DNA of 64,000 bases from NCBI GenBank assembly GCA_902609235.1, contig CACLRF010000001.1, positions 26,800 through 90,799 of the forward strand. Reading direction: 5' to 3'. Of this stretch, positions 48,792 to 58,627 are shown piece by piece (position 1 is the first letter of the stretch; each line of letters starts with the position of its first letter). The position numbers and the translations under genes were made by a program. Under the pieces are notes generated by a model. That model did no database searches. It had not been told where the DNA came from and saw only the letters and a list, made by a program, of their open reading frames with translations. This DNA is from an uncultured Pelagibacteraceae bacterium. GTDB lineage: Bacteria > Pseudomonadota > Alphaproteobacteria > Pelagibacterales > Pelagibacteraceae.

Positions 48792-50120
48792 ATGACGACA
48801 TTACCTTCAAAAGCTAAAGTAGTTATAATCGGTGGTGGAATTCACGGTCTAAGTACTGCTTGGAAACTTTCTGAAACTTACAAAAATCCTGGTGACATCG
48901 TTGTCTTAGAAAAAAAAGATACTGCTGCTGGCGCAAGTGGAATTGCTTGTGGAGTTGTAAGAAATAATTATTTCCAACCAGCAATGAGAGAATTAATGGC
49001 TCACTCAGTTTCTGTGTGGGAGAGTGATCCTAAAGCATTTAAATATAACCCAGTTGGTTATTTACAAATATCACCTGAAGTAATGCACGAAGATGTTGCA
49101 ACTATTTACGAACAACAAAAAGCTATTGGATACGAGTCAGTATTTATAGAAGGTGAAAAAGATTGTTCAAATTATATGAAGGGTATTTTTGATGATTGGC
49201 AAGCACAGGGTATTACTTCTGTACTTCATGAAAAAAAAGGTGGATACGCATTTAATAAAGATTCAATTAAAGCACTAGAGAGTAAATCTACATCAAATGG
49301 TGTGCAAGTGATGAAAGGTGTAAAAGTTACAGGATTTAAAAAAGGAAGTAACAGTCAAGCTGTTACAGGAGTAGAAACAGATAAAGGTATAATAGAATGT
49401 GAACAAGTTGTAATTGGGGCAGGTCCTTGGGCAAGAGATTTTTGGAACATGTTAGAACTACCTAAGACAGCAAACATCAAAGGTAAAGATGGTAAAATGC
49501 ACGAAACTGATATGTGGACATACTGGATGTTACAAGAAGGTGTTATTGGTGTTGAAACAGATTTTTTGAAAACAAATGATGGAAAACAACCACCTGTAGT
49601 TCATGTAGATTCGACTGCTCCGTTATATTCAGACAAAACTAAAAAATTATTAACAGATAAAATTTGGGGAATTTATTATAAACCTGATATCGAAGGATTG
49701 GGTGTTCAAGGTGGTACTTCACCTTACATAGTCAAAAAACATTTTGATCAAGTGAATGTTGATCCTTATGGCATTGAGTCTCCTGAGTATCAAACAACTG
49801 ATGCATTTAGTGAAATGTGGTGCTCAGCTTTAGCTCATTGTCAAAAAAGATTTGAAGGTAAATCAGATTTATATAGAAAAGGACCATCAGGTGGACTTGG
49901 ATGTATGACGCCAGACTCGTTTCCAATCTTTGATAGATTTTTTGAAAATGTTTACATGATTGCAGATGCCAATCATGGTTACAAAATGATTGGTGTTGGT
50001 GAGCTTGTTGCAAAAGAAATTCTTGGTACTGAAAGTGATTTGTTAAAACCATTTAGATTCAACCGTTACGAGAAGGGAGAACTTCACCCTACTTCGAACA
50101 GTCCGTTTCCTTGGAGCTAG
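48792..50120 (+). CDS. FAD-dependent oxidoreductase (DAO family), amine/methylamine-related
   Basis: KVVIIGGGIHGLSTAWKLSETYKNPGDIVVLEKKDTAAGASGIACGVVRNNY. Confidence 0.85.
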   Translation: MTTLPSKAKVVIIGGGIHGLSTAWKLSETYKNPGDIVVLEKKDTAAGASGIACGVVRNNYFQPAMRELMAHSVSVWESDPKAFKYNPVGYLQISPEVMHEDVATIYEQQKAIGYESVFIEGEKDCSNYMKGIFDDWQAQGITSVLHEKKGGYAFNKDSIKALESKSTSNGVQVMKGVKVTGFKKGSNSQAVTGVETDKGIIECEQVVIGAGPWARDFWNMLELPKTANIKGKDGKMHETDMWTYWMLQEGVIGVETDFLKTNDGKQPPVVHVDSTAPLYSDKTKKLLTDKIWGIYYKPDIEGLGVQGGTSPYIVKKHFDQVNVDPYGIESPEYQTTDAFSEMWCSALAHCQKRFEGKSDLYRKGPSGGLGCMTPDSFPIFDRFFENVYMIADANHGYKMIGVGELVAKEILGTESDLLKPFRFNRYEKGELHPTSNSPFPWS

Positions 50121-50183
50121 ACTCTAAGCCTAGACACAAATAAATTTTTCAGCTACGTTTGAATAAATTAAATTCATTGAGGG

Positions 50184-51659
50184 GTGAAAATGACAGATTT
50201 AGAAAAACACGTTAACCAACCAGGACGTGCGAAATTAGTAAAAGACGTTAGAGCTAAAATTAAAGAGTTAGGAATAACTTATATTTATTTTCAATTTATA
50301 TCAGTTACAGGAAGAGTTGTGGGAAAAGGTATTCCTGCTGACCATTGGGAAAGAACTGCAGAAAAAGGTTTTCAATTAGTTTATGGTTCTACTGCAAATT
50401 TATTCTTAGATCGTCATAATAATTACATCGGTTACGGACCAGAGGCTATGGAACTTGTGGGAATTCCTGATCCAGAAACTTTCGTTCAATTACCTTGGGA
50501 TAAAAGAGTTGCAAGAGTATTTTGTACTTGTTTTAGAAATAGAGAAGAAAGAGAAAATCCAGGCGGTCATTTAACTTCAGACTGTAGAGGAAATTTAAGA
50601 ATTTTCATGGATGAATTTAAAAAGAAACATGGATTAGAATTAAGAGTGGGTACAGAGCCTGAAATGATGTGGTTAACTAAAAACGAAGATGGAACACCGT
50701 CAGGTAAAGGTTTTTCAAAACCTTTTTGTTACCACATTGACCAATTTGAGTCATTAAGACCAGTATTTATGCAAGTAATAGAATATGCAAATGCTATGGG
50801 TCTTGATATGATCCAAGGAGACCATGAGGATGCACCAGGTCAATTAGAATTAAACTGGACTTACGATAACGTTTTAAGAAATGCAGATAGATTATCTACT
50901 TACAGACAAATTTGTGCACAAGTAGCTAGAGAACATAATTTAATTGCTTGCTTTATGACAAAACCTTTTATGGGTGTTTCTGCAAGTGGTTGCCATACAA
51001 ACATGTCTTTATGGAAAGGTGGAAAGGTTAAAGTCAATAGACTTGGTCATAAATCTTTACCAGGAGTTGATGGGGTATTTAGTTATGTTGAGGGTGGAAC
51101 AAATACTTTCATGCCTGATACAAAAGATATGCAAATGCCAGGTAAAATTGGTTTGCAATCAATTGCAGGTATCATGAAACACTTGCCAGCATTAACAGCT
51201 CTAGGATCTTCAACTGTAAATTCTTACAGAAGATTGTGGGATCAAGGATTTTGGGCCCCCGTTTATGCTGATTGGGGATATCAAAACAGAACTTGTGGTT
51301 TAAGAGTTTCTGCTCCAGGAAGATTTGAATATAGATCGGTTGACTCTATGCATAATCCTTATCTATTGGGTGCTGCTTTATTAAAAGCTTGCGATGAAGG
51401 TATAAGCAAGAAAATGAAACCAGCTGCACCAGAATCTAGAAATATTTACGAAGCGCAAAAAGCTGGTAAAGATGTTAAAAAACTTCCATTAAGTTTAGGT
51501 GAAGCTTTGGATAGACTGGCAGAGGATGAAGTAATCAAATCTGCAATGCCTGATGAAATGTATAAAGTTTTCCATTGGTACAAAAACGATGAGTGGGAAA
51601 GATTTCTTGGCGCAACAACTCAATGGGATCTGGATACTTATCTTGATTGTCTACCGTAG
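50184..51659 (+). CDS. Glutamine synthetase-family ligase (paralog 1, upstream of mgs genes)
   Basis: GHEDAPGQLELN, GCHTNMSLWKGG GS catalytic motifs. Confidence 0.85.
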   Translation: MKMTDLEKHVNQPGRAKLVKDVRAKIKELGITYIYFQFISVTGRVVGKGIPADHWERTAEKGFQLVYGSTANLFLDRHNNYIGYGPEAMELVGIPDPETFVQLPWDKRVARVFCTCFRNREERENPGGHLTSDCRGNLRIFMDEFKKKHGLELRVGTEPEMMWLTKNEDGTPSGKGFSKPFCYHIDQFESLRPVFMQVIEYANAMGLDMIQGDHEDAPGQLELNWTYDNVLRNADRLSTYRQICAQVAREHNLIACFMTKPFMGVSASGCHTNMSLWKGGKVKVNRLGHKSLPGVDGVFSYVEGGTNTFMPDTKDMQMPGKIGLQSIAGIMKHLPALTALGSSTVNSYRRLWDQGFWAPVYADWGYQNRTCGLRVSAPGRFEYRSVDSMHNPYLLGAALLKACDEGISKKMKPAAPESRNIYEAQKAGKDVKKLPLSLGEALDRLAEDEVIKSAMPDEMYKVFHWYKNDEWERFLGATTQWDLDTYLDCLP

Positions 51660-51692
51660 GTCACAGAAATAGATAGAAAGGGTATAAATATT

Positions 51693-52637
51693 ATGTGTGG
51701 AATAGCAGGTTTAATTCATAGAGGTAAATCTTCAAATGTTGGAAGTGAACTACAAGGTATGCTCCAAGCATTAAAACATAGAGGAGAAGACTCAACAGGT
51801 TACGCTTTATATGGAGATACTGATGGTAAAAATTTCATTATGCGTTTTAAAGTTGGAGAAAACGTAGGTGAAGGAAGTTCTTCAGTAATGGAAGATGTGT
51901 CTGTTTATGATGAAAGAAAAAAAATTGTAGATCAAACATTAGATGAAATGGGCGCGAAAGTTGTTAAAGAAGAAAGAACTCTTCCCTATTCTTTAAGATA
52001 TGAACTTGATTACAATGTTAAAGACCTTTTGGAATTTTCACAACGTATAGAAAGTATTCCTGGTGTAGAAATTCTTTCAATGGGTAAATCGTTAGAAGTA
52101 ATTAAAGATCTTGGAAACGCTAAAATGGTTTGTGATAGATATAGCTTAGATAAAGTTGTTGGAACACACGCTATAGGTCATGCTAGGATGGCTACAGAGT
52201 CTGGTGTAGATATCAAATCTGCCCATCCTTTCTGGGGATATCCATTTAGTGATGTATCTGTAGTTCATAATGGACAATTAACAAACTATTGGAATAATAG
52301 AAGAGTTTTGGAAAATAAAGGTATGAGATTTATGTCTGAGTGTGACTCGGAATTAATTGCTGTTTATATTGCTGAAAAAATGAGAGATGGAGCAACTTTA
52401 GAAGAAGGAATGAAAGCATCTTTAACAGGTTTAGATGGTGTTTTTACGTACTTTGTTGCAACAAAAGACTCTTTAGGAATGGCAAAAGATACAATGGCTG
52501 CAAAACCATTGGTGTTATATGAGTCTGATGATTTGGTTGCTATGGGTTCTGAAGAAATTGCAATTAGATCTGTATTACCACAAGAAATTGATACATATGA
52601 TCCATTTGATGGGGAGGTGAAAGTATGGCAAATCTAA
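51693..52637 (+). CDS. mgsA: Class II glutamine amidotransferase-like, N-methylglutamate synthase subunit A / GlxB-like
   Basis: MCGIAGLIHRGKSSN with catalytic Cys2; gene order. Confidence 0.82.
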   Translation: MCGIAGLIHRGKSSNVGSELQGMLQALKHRGEDSTGYALYGDTDGKNFIMRFKVGENVGEGSSSVMEDVSVYDERKKIVDQTLDEMGAKVVKEERTLPYSLRYELDYNVKDLLEFSQRIESIPGVEILSMGKSLEVIKDLGNAKMVCDRYSLDKVVGTHAIGHARMATESGVDIKSAHPFWGYPFSDVSVVHNGQLTNYWNNRRVLENKGMRFMSECDSELIAVYIAEKMRDGATLEEGMKASLTGLDGVFTYFVATKDSLGMAKDTMAAKPLVLYESDDLVAMGSEEIAIRSVLPQEIDTYDPFDGEVKVWQI

Positions 52638-53479
52638 AAACAGTTTCGAAAAAATCAAAAGCCCAATCAATGGGTATGCACACAGAAGTATTAACAGGAA
52701 GAACTCAACAAAAATTCTTTAATCCTGATGAAGCAGAAAACTTTTACTACTTTGGTACATACGATGTAGATTTTAATAAAAGAACTGATCTTGATGTTAA
52801 AGACATGACAGCACCTGAGGCTAATAAAGAGATCGATAACTTAATGAGCCAAGGATATGGAACAATAGTAATAAAAAACCCACAAGGTAAACACAGTCTT
52901 GGAGTTGGTATTTTAAATAAACTGAATTTAATTTTTGAAGGAAGTTTAGGATACTTTGGAATGGGTTCTTGTGATGGTCCAATAGTCAGAATTAACGGAA
53001 GAGTTGGATGGTCATGTGCAGAAAACTTAATGGCTGGTAAAGTGGTAATTGAAAAAAATGCTGGATCGTGTTTTGGCGCGGCAATTAGAGGTGGAGATTT
53101 AATTTGTAAAGGTAGTGTTGGTGCCAGAACCGGAATTGACATGAAAGGTGGGACTATCATTATTGGTGGGGATGCAGGTGCATTCACAGGTTTTATGATG
53201 CAAAGAGGAAGAATAATTATCCTGGGAGATGTTGGTATAAACCTAGGTGACTCTATGTATGATGGGACAATTTTCGTAGGTGGAGAAATTGGCTCGTATG
53301 GTAGTGATGCTGTAGATTCGGAATTAACATCAAATGACCAAGATTGGCTGAAAAGAAAATTAAAGGTTGCTGAAATAGGTGAAAATTTTGATGTAAGTAA
53401 AATGAAAAAAATTGTAGCAGGTAAAAAACTTTGGAATTACGATAATTTGGAACCTACAGAGAAGAAGGGAGCAATTTAA
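52625..53479 (+). CDS. mgsB: Glutamate synthase alpha C-terminal-like (GXGXG), MgsB/GlxC-like
   Basis: GGxxxGxxG beta-helix repeats (VVIEKNAGSCFGAAIRGGDLICKGSVGARTGIDMKGGTIIIGGDAGAFTGFMMQRG). Confidence 0.85.
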   Translation: MANLKTVSKKSKAQSMGMHTEVLTGRTQQKFFNPDEAENFYYFGTYDVDFNKRTDLDVKDMTAPEANKEIDNLMSQGYGTIVIKNPQGKHSLGVGILNKLNLIFEGSLGYFGMGSCDGPIVRINGRVGWSCAENLMAGKVVIEKNAGSCFGAAIRGGDLICKGSVGARTGIDMKGGTIIIGGDAGAFTGFMMQRGRIIILGDVGINLGDSMYDGTIFVGGEIGSYGSDAVDSELTSNDQDWLKRKLKVAEIGENFDVSKMKKIVAGKKLWNYDNLEPTEKKGAI

Positions 53480-54891
53480 TGCCTAAGAAAAAAAGTAAAA
53501 AAATAAAAAAAAATGGAAAAGGTGTTGGGGGGAAAGCAGACGTCCACGCGCACGAGGAAGGTAAAAGAAATAAAAGTTTATTAGGACATAATGCTATCTT
53601 CACACCTGAAGTAATAGACGACATTCATATAAAAGCTCAATTAGGAAGATACAGAATGCGTGGAATGGCATTAATGAAAAAAATTCCTACTTTTGATGAT
53701 CTAGTTTTCTTACCTGGAACCCTAACTAGATTTGTAATCGAAGGTTACAGAGAAAAATGTGAAACAAAAACTGTAATAGGTCCAAGATGTGAAAATCCAA
53801 TTGAGTTAGATATTCCAGTTTATATTACGGGAATGAGTTTTGGTGCTCTATCTTACGAAGCAAAAACTGCTTTAGCAAGAGGAGCAACTATGGCAGGTAG
53901 TGCTACATGTTCAGGTGAAGGTGGAATGATACCTGATGAAAGAAGATATTCTGAAAAATGGTATTACCAATGTATTCAATCAAGATATGGTTTTAACCCA
54001 CATCACGCACAATTGGCAGATGGTATTGAGGTATTTATTGGACAAGGTCAAAAAGTTGGAATGGGTGGACATTTAATGGGTCAAAAAGTTACTGACCAAG
54101 TTGCTGAGATGAGATCATTACCATCTGGTATTGACCAAAGATCTCCAGCGAGACACCCAGACTGGTTAGGTCCAGATGATTTAGCTTTAAAAGTAGAAGA
54201 GTTAAGACAATTAACAAAAAATAAAGTGCCAATACAATTAAAATTAGGCGCATCTAAAGTTTATGATGATGTACGTATGGCTGCAAAATGTGACCCAGAT
54301 TCAATTTACTTAGATGGAATGGAAGGTTCTACTGGAGCTGGCCCACATATCGCTGCTGCAAATACTGGTATTCCAGGTATAGCTGCAATTCGAGAAGCTA
54401 GGAGAGCGATCGATGATGTTGGTAAAACTGGAAAAGTAACATTAATTTATGCTGGTGGAGTAAGAGACGGTGCAGATATGGCTAAAGCTTTAGCTCTTGG
54501 AGCTGATGCAATCGCTATTGGTACTGGTTCAATGATTGCATTAAACTGTAACAAAGATATCCCAGAAGCTGACTTCGAAAAAGAGATGGGAGTAAAAGCA
54601 GGTGAATGTTATCACTGCCATACAGGACGTTGCCCAGTTGGTGTTGCAACTCAAGATCCTAAATTAAGAGCAAGATTGAACCCTGATGATGCAGCATTAA
54701 GAGTTTACAATTATCTTCACTCAATGACTTTAGAGGCTCAGCTATTAGCGAGAGCTTGTGGTAAAACTAATATCCACTCTTTAGAGCCAGAAGATTTGGC
54801 TGCTTTAACGTCAGAAGCATCGGCATTAGCTAAAGTTCCATTAGCTGGAACTAACTACACAGTTGGTGTTGATAACTACCACAAAATATAG
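53479..54891 (+). CDS. mgsC: Glutamate synthase FMN-domain protein, MgsC/GlxD-like
   Basis: YITGMSFGALSYEAKTALARGATMAGSATCSGEGGM; CYHCHTGRCPVGVATQDP. Confidence 0.88.
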   Translation: MPKKKSKKIKKNGKGVGGKADVHAHEEGKRNKSLLGHNAIFTPEVIDDIHIKAQLGRYRMRGMALMKKIPTFDDLVFLPGTLTRFVIEGYREKCETKTVIGPRCENPIELDIPVYITGMSFGALSYEAKTALARGATMAGSATCSGEGGMIPDERRYSEKWYYQCIQSRYGFNPHHAQLADGIEVFIGQGQKVGMGGHLMGQKVTDQVAEMRSLPSGIDQRSPARHPDWLGPDDLALKVEELRQLTKNKVPIQLKLGASKVYDDVRMAAKCDPDSIYLDGMEGSTGAGPHIAAANTGIPGIAAIREARRAIDDVGKTGKVTLIYAGGVRDGADMAKALALGADAIAIGTGSMIALNCNKDIPEADFEKEMGVKAGECYHCHTGRCPVGVATQDPKLRARLNPDDAALRVYNYLHSMTLEAQLLARACGKTNIHSLEPEDLAALTSEASALAKVPLAGTNYTVGVDNYHKI

Positions 54892-54899
54892 GGATAACT

Positions 54900-55310
54900 A
54901 TGCCAAAGAAAAAAAATAAAAAGGTATCAAAAGCAAAAAAGGTCAAGGGTCAATTAGGTAAAAAAAAAGAGACGGCTAGAGAAAAAATGATTGGTCAGTC
55001 TATTGGTTACAGATATGATGTTAATCTTTTACCTGATTATAGCAAAATCACTCCTTTTCTAAAAAAATACATTGAGGCAATGGGATGGGATGATCTTAAT
55101 TGGCTGGAAGATGTGCATATGGGTTATGAAGAGGATAGACCTGCAGTTTTCTGTAGAAATGCAAATGGTTGGGTTACTATTCCAAGTTCAATAAAGTTAC
55201 CTAACAACCAACAAGATAGAGATATGATTGCAAGAGAGCTTTTAGTTAAGTTTCAAATGTCTCCAAAACATCCCCTTGTTGATTTGAAAAAAGCTTACTT
55301 AAAGTTTTAA
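54900..55310 (+). CDS. Conserved hypothetical protein of the mgs/glx operon
   Basis: 136 aa, lysine-rich start similar to that of upstream MgsC-like ORF; tight spacing. Confidence 0.6.
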   Translation: MPKKKNKKVSKAKKVKGQLGKKKETAREKMIGQSIGYRYDVNLLPDYSKITPFLKKYIEAMGWDDLNWLEDVHMGYEEDRPAVFCRNANGWVTIPSSIKLPNNQQDRDMIARELLVKFQMSPKHPLVDLKKAYLKF

Positions 55311-55339
55311 TATTACAATCAATAGTTGATTATTTTTGT

Positions 55340-55368
55340 AAATCTAGTGTTCATAACTAGATTTTTTT
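55340..55368 (+). terminator. Rho-independent terminator at end of mgs operon
   Basis: AAATCTAG-tgttcataa-CTAGATTT then TTTT. Confidence 0.7.
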
Positions 55369-55437
55369 ACTCTCTTTATATTTGTAACGACTCATAAAAT
55401 TTAATAGGCTTTAAATAAACAAATATGGAGAGAGAAT

Positions 55438-56838
55438 ATGACTGATCAGTTAGGTGCTCTTACCACTATATTTACAGAATTTTACTACTGGACAACAGTA
55501 GTGCTAATGTTTTTAATTCACGTTGGTTTCTGTATGTATGAGGTTGGAGCTTCAAGATACAAACACCATCAACATACTCTAATGAAAAATACAATGCTGA
55601 TACCATTGGTGACAGTAACTTGGTTTTTGTTTGGTTGGTGGATTTATTGGGCTTTTCCAACTGGACCTGGATTAGCTCCGTCAATAATGACAGAAAGCAC
55701 AGGGCTTGTCCTTGGTGGAGGATTTGGAGGAAATGATCTTGCTAATCCAACAAATGCTCTTATGGCAATCAATCTTAACGACCATATAATGGGTGTGTTC
55801 TGGGCAGCATTCCTTTTATTTTCATGGACCGCAGCATCTATAGTTTCGGGTGCAGTTATTGAAAGAATAACAACTTTTGCATTTGGAGTTTTAGCAATTG
55901 CGATAGGATCTGTTTTCTGGTCAATAGATGCGTCATGGGGATGGCACTTTGATGGTTGGATGCTTAAAATCTTAGGTTATCATGATGCATATGCATCAGG
56001 TGTAATTCACGCTATTGCTGGTGGGTTTGCTTTAGGTGTGCTTATGGTTTTAGGTCCAAGAATTGGAAAATTTTCATCAAGTGGTGAACCAAGAAACATT
56101 GGTCCAAGAAATCCTTGGTTAGTAACAATTGGATTGTTCTTAATTTATACTGGATTTTGGGGATTTTATGCTGCTTGTAACGTCCCAATATACGATCTTG
56201 GCCCAGAGTATGGCATGGAAGGTATATCATTCTGGACAGCAACTAACATCTATTTAACACCAACTACTTTAAGTGGAATTACAATGAACTTTTTGATGTC
56301 ATTGTCAGGAGGTTTATTGGCTGGATATGTTATTGCTAAAGGTGATCCTTTCTGGACTTACTCAAGTGGACTAGCTGGCATTATATGTGCATCTGCAGGA
56401 AACGACTTGTATCATCCAATTCAAGCTTTGATTATTGGTATGATTGGAGTTGTTATTGCATACAAACTTCATTATTGGGTTGAACGAAAGTTCAAAATTG
56501 ATGATGCTGTTGGAGCAGTAGCTGTACATGGTTATGCTGGTTTTGTAGGTCTTGTAATTTGCGGTTTCGTCTTAAATGGTTACCCTTCATCTGGTTATAG
56601 TGTTGGGGCTATGTTTGATGGAACAACTTATGCAACAATTAATCCACTAGGACAATTTATTGGTGCAATAATAATGTTCTTTGTTTTAGGATTAATACCT
56701 GGCTATATCATCGCCAAAGTTCTTAATGGTATGGGTAAATTAAGAATCCCGCGTGAAGTTGAAATAGCTGGACTAGACTATGAAATGATGGAAAGTGCTA
56801 AAGAAGACGAAAAAGCAGTTTCATCAGCAACCAGGTAA
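55438..56838 (+). CDS. amt: Amt-family ammonium/methylammonium transporter, divergent
   Basis: DAYASGVIHAIAG and DDAVGAVAVHGYAG (twin His), LRIPREVEIAGLD C-terminus. Confidence 0.88.
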   Translation: MTDQLGALTTIFTEFYYWTTVVLMFLIHVGFCMYEVGASRYKHHQHTLMKNTMLIPLVTVTWFLFGWWIYWAFPTGPGLAPSIMTESTGLVLGGGFGGNDLANPTNALMAINLNDHIMGVFWAAFLLFSWTAASIVSGAVIERITTFAFGVLAIAIGSVFWSIDASWGWHFDGWMLKILGYHDAYASGVIHAIAGGFALGVLMVLGPRIGKFSSSGEPRNIGPRNPWLVTIGLFLIYTGFWGFYAACNVPIYDLGPEYGMEGISFWTATNIYLTPTTLSGITMNFLMSLSGGLLAGYVIAKGDPFWTYSSGLAGIICASAGNDLYHPIQALIIGMIGVVIAYKLHYWVERKFKIDDAVGAVAVHGYAGFVGLVICGFVLNGYPSSGYSVGAMFDGTTYATINPLGQFIGAIIMFFVLGLIPGYIIAKVLNGMGKLRIPREVEIAGLDYEMMESAKEDEKAVSSATR

Positions 56839-56849
56839 AGGAGAAAAAT

Positions 56850-57080
56850 ATGGCAACAGTATCAAACTGGATAGATCATCTTAATAAACCAGCCGAAGAA
56901 GTTGGTGGATCGGTTTATCCTGGAGCTGGATCTAGTGAATTTATACTAGTTCTTTTGTTAATTGCTGTGTGGATAGGATGGACTGTGATTACAAGCAAAT
57001 CTGAAAGTGATGAGCTGAACGCATTATCCAGAAAAAGACACAGTGCTAACGACCATAAAAGTAATATTACTGAATGGTAA
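56850..57080 (+). CDS. 76-aa single-TM protein downstream of amt
   Basis: ORF with TM helix EFILVLLLIAVWIGWTVI between amt and terminator. Confidence 0.7.
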   Translation: MATVSNWIDHLNKPAEEVGGSVYPGAGSSEFILVLLLIAVWIGWTVITSKSESDELNALSRKRHSANDHKSNITEW

Positions 57081-57090
57081 AATAAAATTT

Positions 57091-57120
57091 GGGCGCTACA
57101 CAATTGTAGCGCCCTTTTTT
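57091..57120 (+). terminator. Rho-independent terminator
   Basis: GGGCGCTACA-CAAT-TGTAGCGCCC followed by T6. Confidence 0.95.
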
Positions 57121-57130
57121 AATGATTTAA

Positions 57131-57283
57131 ATGAGTGAAAACAAAAAAGAACATCTAAGACCGAGTAAAATGAGAGGTGTAGCTTTTCCAAAAGCAAAGT
57201 ATGGAGTAATTCTTGCAATTATCCTTATAATTTTAGTTAATTTTATTTATTATAAAGAAACTATCTTTTCATTTTTCAAATAA
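57131..57283 (+). CDS. 50-aa single-TM microprotein
   Basis: MSENKKEHLRPSKMRGVAFPKAKYGVILAIILIILVNFIYYKETIFSFFK; ORF read from sequence, below ORF-track cutoff. Confidence 0.5.
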   Translation: MSENKKEHLRPSKMRGVAFPKAKYGVILAIILIILVNFIYYKETIFSFFK

Positions 57284-57285
57284 TT

Positions 57286-58626
57286 GTGGTAGCCTTAACA
57301 ATGGCTAAAAACTTATTTAAAATAGCAAAACAAAAAAAAATAAAATACTTCTTAATAAGTTTTGTAGATCTTTTTGGTGTACTAAGATCAAAACTTGTTC
57401 CTGTTCATGCTATTAAAGAAATGCAAACTGCTGGAGCAGGATTTGCTGGTTTTGCAGCATGGCTAGATATGTCTCCTGCAGATAGTGATATGTTTGGTAT
57501 TCCAGACCAAGATAGCTTAATTCAATTACCTTGGAATAAAGAAGTAGGATGGCTCGCATCTGATTTGTGGATGGACGGTAAACCTGTGGAAGCTTCCCCA
57601 AGAGTAATGTTAAAAAATCAAATAAAGAAATTAAAAAAACAAAATTTAACGATGAAATCAGGTGTAGAGTGTGAATACTTTCTAATCTCACCAGATGGAA
57701 ACTCAATTGCAGATCCGAGAGACACTCAATCTAAACCTTGTTACGACCAATCTTCGCTAATGAGGAGATATGATTTAATCAAAGAGATTTGTGACTGCAT
57801 GATTGAGATGGAATGGGGTCCTTACCAAAATGATCATGAGGATGCTAATGGTCAATTTGAAATGAATTGGGACTATGATGATTGTCTAAAAACGGCAGAC
57901 AGACATACTTTTTTTAAATATATGGTAAAAACTATAGCTGAAAAACATGGTTTAAGAGCAACATTCATGCCTAAACCATTCGAAAACCTCACTGGTAATG
58001 GCTGTCATGCCCACATATCGGTTTGGGATGGAAAAAAAAATAAATTTTTAGACAGATCAGACAAACTTGGATTAAGTAAAATGGCTTACAATTTTTTAGG
58101 TGGAGTAATTAAAAATGCTTCTTCATTATCTGCTTTTTTTAATCCAACAATTAATAGCTATCGGAGGATTAACGCACCCCCAACTAAGTCTGGAGCATCT
58201 TGGTCGCCAAGTAGTATATCTTATACAGGAAATAACAGAACTCATATGATAAGAATTCCAGACCCTGGAAGGTTTGAATTGAGGTTGATGGATGGATCTG
58301 CAAATCCATATTTATTACAAGCAAGTGTGTTAGCAGCAGGGTTGAATGGATTAAAACATAAAATCAATCCAGGTGAACCTTTAAATTGTAACATGTACGC
58401 AGATTACAAGAAGTACCCTGACCTGCCAAAACTACCAAATGAACTTAAAGAATCACTTGAACTATTAAGAAATAATAAGGAAATGAATGACGCTTTTGGA
58501 AAAGAAACAATCAATAGTTATATAAAACTTAGAAAATCTGAAATAAATGAATTTGATAATATAGAAAACTTCGATAAGTCAAAACCTGTAACTCAATGGG
58601 AAAGACAAAATACTTTAGACTGTTAA
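57286..58626 (+). CDS. gmaS: Glutamine synthetase type III / gamma-glutamylmethylamide synthetase-like (paralog 2)
   Basis: KYFLISFVDLFGVLRSKLVPVHAIKEMQTAGAGFAGFAAWLDM, NDHEDANGQFEMNW, GNGCHAHISVWDG; GTG 57286 or ATG 57301 start. Confidence 0.8.
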   Translation: MVALTMAKNLFKIAKQKKIKYFLISFVDLFGVLRSKLVPVHAIKEMQTAGAGFAGFAAWLDMSPADSDMFGIPDQDSLIQLPWNKEVGWLASDLWMDGKPVEASPRVMLKNQIKKLKKQNLTMKSGVECEYFLISPDGNSIADPRDTQSKPCYDQSSLMRRYDLIKEICDCMIEMEWGPYQNDHEDANGQFEMNWDYDDCLKTADRHTFFKYMVKTIAEKHGLRATFMPKPFENLTGNGCHAHISVWDGKKNKFLDRSDKLGLSKMAYNFLGGVIKNASSLSAFFNPTINSYRRINAPPTKSGASWSPSSISYTGNNRTHMIRIPDPGRFELRLMDGSANPYLLQASVLAAGLNGLKHKINPGEPLNCNMYADYKKYPDLPKLPNELKESLELLRNNKEMNDAFGKETINSYIKLRKSEINEFDNIENFDKSKPVTQWERQNTLDC

Positions 58627-58627
58627 A

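Noticed and set aside
52747-53187. 146-aa minus-strand ORF
   Set aside because: Antisense to mgsB; the proline-rich composition is a complement of GXGXG repeats.
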